A DNA stretch of 7,511 nucleotides, from assembly GCA_945938055.1 (NCBI GenBank), contig CAMEUH010000118.1:1-7511 (forward strand). The letters are read 5' to 3'. Both the position numbers and the translations under genes were made by a program. Positions 1-5,053 of the stretch are shown one piece after another (position 1 is the first letter of the stretch; the number at the start of each line of letters is the position of its first letter). Origin of the DNA: an uncultured Eubacteriaceae bacterium (GTDB taxonomy: Bacteria > Bacillota > Clostridia > Lachnospirales > Lachnospiraceae). The notes under the pieces are model-generated. The model saw only the letters and a program-made list of their open reading frames with translations, was not told the origin of the DNA and searched no databases.

Positions 1-192
1 ATGGAAAATCTGGGAACAGCACCGGCAGTGCTCACAATTGTCATAACGCAGACAGCAGTAGCTTATCTGATTGAGCTATTTGGTCTTTTTGGGAGTGAAA
101 AAAGTTCCTTTTCATGGATGAAGGTTTTGGGACTGGTCATTGCCATCGGGGGAGTTGTGTTGTTTAATTTAAGCGGACAGTCTAAGGGGTAA
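1..192 (+). CDS. C-terminal fragment of a small DMT-type (YdcZ-like) membrane transporter, cut by the left edge
   Basis: The visible 63 residues contain two hydrophobic stretches, about residues 8-30 and 40-58, separated by a short polar loop and followed by a short basic tail and a TAA stop. The pattern of a helix ending in ELFGLFG, then a helix reading KVLGLVIAIGGVVLFN, resembles the C-terminus of the small YdcZ/DUF606 branch of the drug/metabolite transporter superfamily, whose members are about 140 residues with about five helices. If so, it is an inner-membrane carrier of unknown substrate, possibly working as a pair. The ATG at base 1 is probably an internal methionine codon, because the fragment is too short for the family and no upstream sequence is available to judge a start. 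The stop is secure; the family is a recognition call. An EamA-type transporter end is the main alternative. Confidence 0.65.
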   Translation: MENLGTAPAVLTIVITQTAVAYLIELFGLFGSEKSSFSWMKVLGLVIAIGGVVLFNLSGQSKG

Positions 193-347
193 AATTAGTT
201 TATACAAGAAATGTTCCTGAACAGGGGAACCCTGGGTGTGGAAGGCTGTGTAGAAGCACTTTATGCCATAGTGAGAAAAAAAAGCTTTGCCGGAGCAGGA
301 AAAAGATTTACTCTATCATGGCAATGTTTTGTTCAGAATCGTTCCTG
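193..347. other. Convergent intergenic spacer with no clear gene
   Basis: This stretch lies between the stop of the rightward transporter fragment and the stop of the leftward PAP2 gene. It holds small competing inverted repeats (GTTCC 213-217 with GGAAC 226-230; CAGGG 222-226 with CCCTG 230-234) without a T-run after them. An A8 run at 276-283 would be a U-run for the leftward transcript, but the sequence on its upstream side (284-296) pairs only weakly in that RNA. A frame open through here has no ribosome binding site or recognisable protein. I cannot name a confident terminator for either gene. Confidence 0.5.
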
Positions 348-1001
348 TTATGGATGCAGGACTTCCTTGTCGCGGAATATTTTCCAGTCCGGAATGTAAA
401 GAACCACAAACAGGATGATATATAAAACAATCCCTCCTAATAAATCCAGCACGGAGTGTTGTTTTAAAAACAGTGTGGACAGGCAGATTAAGATGCAGAG
501 AATGATATTTGCAATCCGTAGTAAGCAGCTCTTTTTGAAATAACGATTTCGTTCTAATGCCACACATGCAATCAGGGAATTCAGTACATGGACACTCGGA
601 AAAACATTTGTGGAAGTGTCTATGGTGTATAATCCGCTGATTAATCCGGTTAGAATCCCCTTTTGTTCTAACACCGGCGGGCGGAGTTTTACACAGTTAG
701 GAAAAAACTGGCAAATGAGCATGGCAGTAGACATACCAATGATTAGTGCCAGTGCAAATCGGCGGAACTCCCCGCGTTCTGCCTTAAAGTACATGAAAAT
801 GCAAGTGATAATCATGTAAAAGAACCACAAAATATACGGAATGATGAAGATTTCACAAAAAGGAATCAAATCATCCAGAAAACAGTGTACTTCGGTATAA
901 GTAATTGTGGTTCGGCCTTCCAGGTAGAAAAACCATGGAAGATAAATAAAAATGTACATTGCATACAGACCATGTCCGTATTTTTTGAACCCTTCCTTCA
1001 T
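348..1001 (-). CDS. PAP2-family membrane phosphatase-like protein
   Basis: A 217-residue integral membrane protein with about six hydrophobic helices (roughly residues 12-28, 48-70, 82-100, 134-150, 163-180, 187-206). It has the hallmarks of the PAP2 (type 2 phosphatidic acid phosphatase) superfamily. There is KLRPP at 105-109, FPSVH at 134-138 matching the PSGH motif with His138 as the expected acid/base residue, and KQHSVLD at 180-186, where His182 and Asp186 fit the H-x3-D of the third motif. Two canonical residues are missing: no lysine sits seven positions before Arg107 (Phe100 is there), and the SR before the catalytic histidine is Ser175-Thr176. This resembles the inositol phosphorylceramide synthase-like branch more than classical diacylglycerol-pyrophosphate phosphatases. 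It probably acts on a lipid phosphate or lipid pyrophosphate at the membrane; substrate unknown. It is transcribed alone, divergently from the ABC operon. The ATG at 1001 is the first in-frame ATG after strong Shine-Dalgarno sequences, though spacing is long. Confidence 0.85.
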   Translation of the reverse strand: MKEGFKKYGHGLYAMYIFIYLPWFFYLEGRTTITYTEVHCFLDDLIPFCEIFIIPYILWFFYMIITCIFMYFKAERGEFRRFALALIIGMSTAMLICQFFPNCVKLRPPVLEQKGILTGLISGLYTIDTSTNVFPSVHVLNSLIACVALERNRYFKKSCLLRIANIILCILICLSTLFLKQHSVLDLLGGIVLYIILFVVLYIPDWKIFRDKEVLHP

Positions 1002-1014
1002 ATAATTTTTTATA

Positions 1015-1035
1015 CTCTCCTTTGTTCTCTCCTTT
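1015..1035 (-). promoter_or_regulatory. Tandem duplicated Shine-Dalgarno sequence before the PAP2 gene
   Basis: Read on the minus strand, AAAGGAGAG occurs twice (1035-1027 and 1023-1015), in two 12-base units that differ at one position. The nearer copy ends about 13 bases before the ATG at 1001, longer than the usual 5-10, and the far copy is another 12 bases away. No in-frame ATG, GTG or TTG lies at better spacing, so I keep the ATG. The two copies may act as standby sites or one may be non-functional. Confidence 0.6.
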
Positions 1036-1054
1036 ATTTTGTCATGATTTTCTG

Positions 1055-1083
1055 ATTATATCATCCGGTAAATGTTTATGCAA
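1055..1083 (-). promoter_or_regulatory. Sigma-A-type promoter for the PAP2 gene
   Basis: On the minus strand there is a -35-like TTGCAT (1083-1078), exactly 17 bases, then a perfect -10 TATAAT (1060-1055). Transcription would begin near 1048, giving a leader of about 47 bases that contains both Shine-Dalgarno copies. The -10 is strong and the -35 is imperfect. Confidence 0.65.
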
Positions 1084-1095
1084 GAGATGTTTAAT

Positions 1096-1124
1096 TTGCA
1101 AAAAAAGGTAATTTGACTTATAAT
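1096..1124 (+). promoter_or_regulatory. Sigma-A-type promoter for the ABC operon
   Basis: TTGCAA (1096-1101), a 17-base spacer and TATAAT (1119-1124) form a good vegetative promoter. The expected start is near 1131, giving a leader of about 57 bases before the ATPase start. A small hairpin sits in that leader (AGGCA 1146-1150 with TGCCT 1154-1158), without a U-run, so it is not a terminator. The -35 is only about 12 bases from that of the divergent PAP2 promoter, so the two could affect each other. Confidence 0.7.
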
Positions 1125-1187
1125 ATATAAGATTGATGTAATTGTAGGCATTTTGCCTGACATTGTTAGTCATGTAAGGAGAATGGC

Positions 1188-1898
1188 ATGAGATTAGTTT
1201 TATATGATGTAAGCAAAACGTTTGAGAATAATCACCGTGTACTGGATGGCGCATCCTATCTGTTTGAACAGGGAAAGGTATATGGAATTCTGGGAAGCAG
1301 GGGATCGGGAAAGTCGACCCTGATTAAATGCATTACGGGAGAGGATGATTTTGACTCCGGTTCCATCCAGCTTTTGGATGAGGCGGATGACAATGTGTAT
1401 AATTATAACCAGATTGGTGTTACGTATCCGGTTCCTGTACTGCCAAATTTTCTTACGGGAAATGAGCTGATAAAGTTTTTCATGGATGTGAATAAGGACA
1501 AGATGAATCCGAATCTTACGCTGGATGAATGCTTTCAGTTCGTGGGACTGGAAATCGGAGACCGTTATCGTCTGATTGCAGACTGCAGTGATAGTGTAAA
1601 GTACAAGCTGCAGCTTTTGTGCGTGATTCTTGCGGATCCTTCGGTTATTATCCTGGACGAGCCGACTATACTTTATGATAATGAATTCATGCATGATTTG
1701 CGTGAAATTTTAAAGCATCTTACGGAACGTCACATTATTATTATTGCAACCAACCAGCTGCAGTCTATCCGTACGGTTTGTGATGATATTGTGGTACTTA
1801 ATAACGGAACGCTGAATGAGATTACTCATGAACAGTTAAAGAATGAAGAATTTCTCCAGGCAGTTGAGGCGATGTTAAAGGAGGATGACTATGTTTAA
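1188..1898 (+). CDS. ABC-transporter-type ATPase with substituted Q-loop, signature and switch motifs
   Basis: A 236-residue single nucleotide-binding domain. Walker A is intact (GSRGSGKST, residues 36-44), as is Walker B with its glutamate (VIILDEPT, 153-160). Three other motifs are abnormal by alignment to the family pattern. The Q-loop glutamine position is Pro81 within VTYPVPVLPNF. The LSGGQ signature is CSDSV (133-137), keeping only the serine. The switch histidine is Asn189 in ATNQ. The D-loop is also altered (ILYDN). ATP binding is therefore expected, while ordinary dimer-coupled hydrolysis is doubtful; the partner site in a dimer could be equally weak. It begins at an ATG with AAGGAGA (1176-1182) five bases upstream, and its stop overlaps the start of the downstream membrane protein by eight bases. 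The pair is probably one ABC complex at the cytoplasmic membrane. Substrate unknown; the length fits exporter- or EcsA-like ATPases. Confidence 0.85.
   Translation: MRLVLYDVSKTFENNHRVLDGASYLFEQGKVYGILGSRGSGKSTLIKCITGEDDFDSGSIQLLDEADDNVYNYNQIGVTYPVPVLPNFLTGNELIKFFMDVNKDKMNPNLTLDECFQFVGLEIGDRYRLIADCSDSVKYKLQLLCVILADPSVIILDEPTILYDNEFMHDLREILKHLTERHIIIIATNQLQSIRTVCDDIVVLNNGTLNEITHEQLKNEEFLQAVEAMLKEDDYV
1877..1884 (+). promoter_or_regulatory. Ribosome binding site that sets the membrane-protein start at 1891
   Basis: AAAGGAGG lies inside the end of the ATPase gene and directly touches an ATG at 1885, which is too close for initiation. The next in-frame ATG, at 1891, has six bases of spacing and is the better start. 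It overlaps the ATPase stop, as expected for translational coupling. Confidence 0.8.
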
Positions 1899-3501
1899 AA
1901 AGCTCCTTTTAGAACAGGTCATATCCTTTGAAAACAGTTTTAATGCATTTATTTATTATCTGAGGGAACTGCCTTTTTTTGAAAAGCGGATTTCTTATGA
2001 AATTTTTCAGCATAATAAATTCAAGCATGTCCTGAGTATGGTAATTTTTTTCTTTGGAATATTGTTGAAATTTCTGGGAAGATTATCATATGCGGCAGGA
2101 TTTTTGCTGATCCCATACATTATCTTAAAACAGTTTGTAATAGGAAATACATTCGAATATGAAGAAACGGTCATTAACATTTTTTTCATGATGAACTGTG
2201 TGTGTGGTTCGCTGGTTAATACGGTGATTCTCTCCAGTTCGGATGAGGATTACATGATGTTAAATGTATTAAGAATTAATCCCAAGGAACATTATGTAGG
2301 GGAACTTCTGTTTAAACTGATTGTGGATTTTGGGTTGTTTTTTGCAGTTCTTTGCATTTTTGACATTGGTGTCATGAACAGTCTGATACTGGTTGTCCTT
2401 ATGACGGAATTCCGATGTATTGGTGAACTTTTAAGTCTTGTGATTTATTCCAGGATACCATACATTTATAAGCGGATTACCAAATTTGATGTTATCGTGA
2501 TTCTGGTCTGCGTGTATTTTGCCTATGTGAACCCTTATATGCGCGGGAAAATGGTAAGCGTGGATGCGTTTGCATTTAATCCGGTTCTTTTGGGAGTGAT
2601 TGGACTTCTGGGAGTGATTTCCCTGGTGGTGTTGTGTACGTACCGTCATTATCCGAGACTTGCAAGAAAACGTGTAAAGCGTGTGGATGCTGAGTATGCA
2701 GAGGAGATTCAGGCACGTTCCAGAATCCGGGAAGTTGAGGCAAAGCAGAATGTTACCGGAACGGCAGCGCTTTGTACGAACAGGCATGAAAAGAAAACAG
2801 GATATTCCTATCTGAATCATATTTTCTTTGACCGGAACAAAAAGCTTTTGCTAAAATCCAGAAATAAGCGTATTATATGGATTCTGTTGGCTTTTGTACT
2901 AATTTGCGGGCATGTTCTCATGGGTGGGGAGGCAGCAAAGGAAAATGTATGGAATATTCTGAAGGGAATGGATACGGTGTGGTTTCTTCTCATGTATCTT
3001 TTATCCTGTTCCCATCGGATGTGCAGGGCAATCTTTTATAATTGCGATAAGGACTTGATGCGTTATTCTTATTATACAAAGAAAAATGCACTGATATCCA
3101 ATTATTTTGTAAGATTATGGCGTTTTGTAAGGGCAGATCTTCTGACTGCAGTCATTCTGGTTTTGGAAATGGGACTGATTGCTGTACTTACCGGACATGT
3201 GGGACAAATCACGGAAATCATTCCGGAAGCCTTTGTGGTATTGCTTTTTTCCATTCTGGCAAGTATTTACCATGTGGCAATGTATCATGTACTTCAGCCA
3301 TATAATGAGCAGATGAAAGTGAAATCACCGGTGTTTACCATTGCCAATGTGATGATCGGACTGATTGGCCTGATATTCTGGGAGCTTCCGCTTCATGCAG
3401 CAGGCGTGATTATAATCCAGCTGATTACCCTGGCAGTACTGATTCCTTTTTCGTATATTCTGATTAAAGAATTTGGTCCGGAAAATTTTTATGTAAAATA
3501 G
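1891..3501 (+). CDS. Large polytopic membrane protein, putative permease partner of the ABC ATPase
   Basis: A 536-residue protein, counted from the ATG at 1891, with about 12 hydrophobic segments and no signal peptide. I do not recognise a specific family. Its overlap with the ATPase gene and its membrane profile make an ABC-2/EcsB-like permease the natural reading. N-terminal helices cover about residues 46-84, 95-115, 139-183, 199-215 and 230-250. A charged, strongly basic stretch at about 252-327 is probably cytoplasmic. C-terminal helices cover about 328-345, 360-376, 416-435, 445-468, 482-498 and 503-525. The two halves look related: each has an acidic D-x-D followed by Met within three residues (D118-x-D120 and D386-x-D388) after a helix, then a long amphipathic stretch leading into a helix, and later a Tyr...Pro-Tyr...Lys segment before the next helix (about 186-198 and 465-478). 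This suggests an internal duplication. Substrate and direction of transport cannot be read from the sequence. Confidence 0.75.
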   Translation: MFKKLLLEQVISFENSFNAFIYYLRELPFFEKRISYEIFQHNKFKHVLSMVIFFFGILLKFLGRLSYAAGFLLIPYIILKQFVIGNTFEYEETVINIFFMMNCVCGSLVNTVILSSSDEDYMMLNVLRINPKEHYVGELLFKLIVDFGLFFAVLCIFDIGVMNSLILVVLMTEFRCIGELLSLVIYSRIPYIYKRITKFDVIVILVCVYFAYVNPYMRGKMVSVDAFAFNPVLLGVIGLLGVISLVVLCTYRHYPRLARKRVKRVDAEYAEEIQARSRIREVEAKQNVTGTAALCTNRHEKKTGYSYLNHIFFDRNKKLLLKSRNKRIIWILLAFVLICGHVLMGGEAAKENVWNILKGMDTVWFLLMYLLSCSHRMCRAIFYNCDKDLMRYSYYTKKNALISNYFVRLWRFVRADLLTAVILVLEMGLIAVLTGHVGQITEIIPEAFVVLLFSILASIYHVAMYHVLQPYNEQMKVKSPVFTIANVMIGLIGLIFWELPLHAAGVIIIQLITLAVLIPFSYILIKEFGPENFYVK

Positions 3502-3512
3502 TAAAAAAAGTG

Positions 3513-3542
3513 TTGACAATTGATGGTAAATAATAATATAAT
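3513..3542 (+). promoter_or_regulatory. Strong promoter for the tRNA-Val/tRNA-Met operon
   Basis: A perfect consensus -35 TTGACA (3513-3518), 18 bases, and a perfect -10 TATAAT (3537-3542). It begins only 12 bases after the membrane-protein stop. The predicted start is near 3549, at the left arm of a perfect hairpin. This is the only convincing promoter between the ABC operon and ispF. Confidence 0.85.
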
Positions 3543-3548
3543 GTCAAA

Positions 3549-3567
3549 GCAGTCACAAATTGACTGC
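3549..3567 (+). repeat. Perfect inverted repeat at the predicted tRNA transcript start
   Basis: GCAGTCA (3549-3555) and TGACTGC (3561-3567) pair perfectly around the five-base loop CAAAT. There is no U-run after it, so it is not a terminator for the ABC operon. With transcription starting near 3549 the tRNA precursor would begin with this hairpin, ending four bases before the mature tRNA-Val 5' end. It could shape the RNase P leader, or as DNA it could be a protein-binding site just downstream of the -10. Confidence 0.6.
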
Positions 3568-3571
3568 GAAT

Positions 3572-3644
3572 GGGGTCTTAGCTCAGCTGGGAGAGCATCT
3601 GCCTTACAAGCAGAGGGTCACAGGTTCGAGCCCTGTAGGCCCCA
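3572..3644 (+). tRNA. tRNA-Val (anticodon UAC)
   Basis: A full cloverleaf of 73 bases. The acceptor stem is GGGGTCT (3572-3578) with AGGCCCC (3637-3643), including one G-U pair. The D stem is GCTC/GAGC (3581-3584, 3593-3596). The anticodon stem is TCTGC/GCAGA with loop CTTACAA, placing anticodon TAC at 3605-3607. The T stem is ACAGG/CCTGT around loop TTCGAGC. The discriminator base is A3644. The 3' CCA is not encoded (CTT follows), so it must be added after transcription. It decodes GUA and, with U34 modification, other valine codons. Confidence 0.97.
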
Positions 3645-3686
3645 CTTCGTTTGAATGGACCATTTTGGTTTTGTTCAGACGAATCT

Positions 3687-3760
3687 GGCGAGATAGCTCA
3701 GTTGGCTAGAGCACTTGGTTCATACCCAAGGTGTCGGGGGTTCGAATCCCTTTCTCGCTA
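3687..3760 (+). tRNA. tRNA-Met (anticodon CAU), elongator type
   Basis: A 74-base cloverleaf. The acceptor is GGCGAGA (3687-3693) with TCTCGCT (3753-3759), giving a G1-U72 pair as in the Bacillus elongator tRNA-Met. The D stem is GCTC/GAGC (3696-3699, 3709-3712). The anticodon stem is CTTGG/CCAAG with loop TTCATAC and anticodon CAT at 3721-3723. The T stem is GGGGG/CCCTT around TTCGAAT. The discriminator is A3760 and CCA is not encoded. The paired first base and the lack of the three G-C pairs of initiator tRNA in the anticodon stem argue against fMet. The loop sequence fits elongator Met better than the Ile2 (lysidine) tRNA. It lies 42 bases after tRNA-Val on the same transcript. Confidence 0.93.
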
Positions 3761-3773
3761 CTGGAGTACGAAG

Positions 3774-3807
3774 GGCATGTATTATTTCGGTAATACATGC
3801 CTTTTTT
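3774..3807 (+). terminator. Intrinsic terminator of the tRNA operon
   Basis: A perfect 11-base-pair stem (3774-3784 with 3791-3801) closes a six-base loop TTTCGG, which can tighten to a UUCG tetraloop by a U-G pair, and is followed directly by T6 (3802-3807). It ends 37 bases before the ispF start codon. There is no A-run on its left side, so it should act on rightward transcription only. Confidence 0.93.
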
Positions 3808-3844
3808 GGTTTTATGAGTTGTTTTCAGGGAAGGGAGAAAGAAC

Positions 3845-4390
3845 ATGAGAATAGGAACAGGATATGATGTACACAGACTGGAAGAGGGAAGAAAACTGAT
3901 TCTTGGTGGTGTGGAGATTCCTTATGAAAAGGGGCTTCTGGGTCATTCTGATGCGGATGTGATTGTTCATGCCATCATGGATGCACTTCTGGGTGCACTT
4001 GCATTAGGGGATATTGGAAAACATTTCCCGGACACAGACCCGAAATATGAGGGATGTTCCAGTATTGAACTGTTAAAGGAAGTAGGAGCACTGATTGAAA
4101 AGGAACGTTATGTCATTTCCAACATTGACAGTACCATTATTGCTCAAAAACCAAAGCTGTCCGGCTATATGGAGCAGATTCGCAAGAATATAGCGGATGC
4201 CCTTGGCATAAAGTTAAATCAAGTAAGTGTAAAGGCGACGACAGAAGAGAAGCTTGGATTTACCGGACGAGGAGAAGGCATTTCCTCACAGGCAGTTGTT
4301 CTGTTAATGCCAGTTGAAAATTATGTCTATGATGATATAATGAATGAGGGCAGAAACTGTGCGGGGTGCCGTGGGTGTTCCAGAAAATAA
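3845..4390 (+). CDS. ispF: 2-C-methyl-D-erythritol 2,4-cyclodiphosphate synthase with a cysteine-rich tail
   Basis: IspF converts CDP-methylerythritol 2-phosphate to methylerythritol cyclodiphosphate with release of CMP in the non-mevalonate isoprenoid pathway; family members are cytosolic homotrimers with a metal at the active site. The start matches the family (MRIGTGYDVHRL), with metal ligands Asp8, His10 and His42 at the expected positions. HSDAD (34-38), GDIGKHFPDTD (55-65) and the nucleotide-binding KATTEEKLGFTGRGEGI (130-146) are all present. The enzyme core ends near residue 156, as in usual 157-160 residue members. This protein runs to 181 residues with an added tail ending NCAGCRGCSRK, a C-x2-C-x2-C cluster (Cys172, 175, 178). 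The ATG has AAGGGAG (3831-3837) seven bases upstream. It is the first gene of the operon, 15 bases ahead of cysE; ispD is not adjacent. Confidence 0.97.
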   Translation: MRIGTGYDVHRLEEGRKLILGGVEIPYEKGLLGHSDADVIVHAIMDALLGALALGDIGKHFPDTDPKYEGCSSIELLKEVGALIEKERYVISNIDSTIIAQKPKLSGYMEQIRKNIADALGIKLNQVSVKATTEEKLGFTGRGEGISSQAVVLLMPVENYVYDDIMNEGRNCAGCRGCSRK

Positions 4391-4405
4391 TCTTAAGGAG
4401 CGGTC

Positions 4406-5053
4406 ATGGGATTTGTTCAATATGTGAAAGAAGAGATTGAAGTAATCCGAGAGAGAGACCCTGCCATTAAGTCAGACTGGGAAGTGTTTCTGTATCCCAG
4501 CTTTAAGGCAATTTTAAGATACCGAATCGCACATAAATTATATGTTAAAAAACATTATTTTCTTGCCCGTTTTCTATCGCAGAGAACGGTAAGAAAGACG
4601 GGAATTGAAATTCATCCCGGAGCAGTCATTGGCAAGGGACTTTTTATTGACCATGGACATGGCGTGGTGATTGGTGAAACGGCGGTAATCGGGAATAATG
4701 TCACCCTGTATCAGGGAGTCACGCTTGGCGGAACCGGTAAGGAACAGGGAAAGCGCCATCCCACGGTAGGTGATAACGTGATGGTGTGCGCCGGAGCTAA
4801 GGTGCTGGGGTCCTTTACCATTGGGGAAAACTCCAAGATTGGAGCAGGTTCCGTGGTGCTTAAGGAAGTGCCGCCAAACTGTACCGTGGTAGGTGTTCCC
4901 GGACGTATTGTTAAGCAGGACAACATACGGATTCCGCGGGAGGATCTGGATCAGGTCAATCTGCCCGACCCGGTAAAAAATGAAATTGAAATGCTGAAAA
5001 AGGCTATTTCTACGATACAACAACAAAATGGAGGATACTATGAAGATATTTAA
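4406..5053 (+). CDS. cysE: Serine O-acetyltransferase
   Basis: CysE transfers acetyl from acetyl-CoA to L-serine, giving O-acetylserine for cysteine synthase; it is the committed step of cysteine synthesis. At 215 residues it is the short Gram-positive form (also named EpsC), with a reduced N-terminal helical region compared with the 273-residue E. coli enzyme. From about residue 66 to 168 the left-handed beta-helix of hexapeptide repeats is clear: GIEIHPGAVIG, IDHGHGVVIGETAVIG, VTLGGTGKEQGKRHP and AKVLGSFTIGENSKIGAGS. His83 aligns with catalytic His158 of E. coli, and Glu68 stands where E. coli has Asp143. The C-terminus (about 172-215) is a charged helical tail. The start ATG has AAGGAG (4395-4400) five bases before it. 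The last 14 bases overlap cysS, linking cysteine supply and cysteine charging. No cysteine synthase gene is in the window. Confidence 0.96.
   Translation: MGFVQYVKEEIEVIRERDPAIKSDWEVFLYPSFKAILRYRIAHKLYVKKHYFLARFLSQRTVRKTGIEIHPGAVIGKGLFIDHGHGVVIGETAVIGNNVTLYQGVTLGGTGKEQGKRHPTVGDNVMVCAGAKVLGSFTIGENSKIGAGSVVLKEVPPNCTVVGVPGRIVKQDNIRIPREDLDQVNLPDPVKNEIEMLKKAISTIQQQNGGYYEDI
5030..5034 (+). promoter_or_regulatory. Ribosome binding site that sets the cysS start at 5040
   Basis: GGAGG lies five bases before the ATG at 5040, inside the end of cysE. The in-frame ATG at 5028 overlaps this site and would add four residues with no site of its own, so 5040 is preferred. The resulting N-terminus MKIFNTLTRN also fits the usual start of the family. 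Confidence 0.85.

Noticed and set aside
213..234. Inverted repeats considered as a terminator for the transporter gene
   Set aside because: The stems are five base pairs, compete with each other and have no U-run after them.
276..296. A8 run considered as the U-run of a leftward PAP2 terminator
   Set aside because: The adjacent bases form only about a three-base-pair stem in the leftward RNA.
211..399. Small plus-strand open frame after the transporter fragment
   Set aside because: No ribosome binding site, no recognisable protein, and its end runs antisense into the PAP2 gene.
1200..1694. Long open frame antisense to the ABC ATPase
   Set aside because: It is opposite a gene with clear Walker motifs, has no ribosome site and a composition typical of a reverse-frame shadow.
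3502..3760. tRNA genes considered as an attachment site for an integrated element
   Set aside because: No integrase, no direct repeat of a tRNA end and no compositional break are visible; the flanks look like ordinary chromosome.
3645..3773. CTTCGT (3645-3650) and ACGAAG (3768-3773) bracketing tRNA-Met, considered as a processing stem
   Set aside because: Only six base pairs over more than 100 bases, with no extension on either side; chance is a fair explanation.
3762..3844. T-box or riboswitch leader before ispF
   Set aside because: The space is about 80 bases and is taken up by one simple terminator; no T-box sequence or specifier stem is seen.
3651..3848. Open frame running through tRNA-Met and the terminator
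   Set aside because: Most of it is the tRNA and the terminator hairpin translated by chance.
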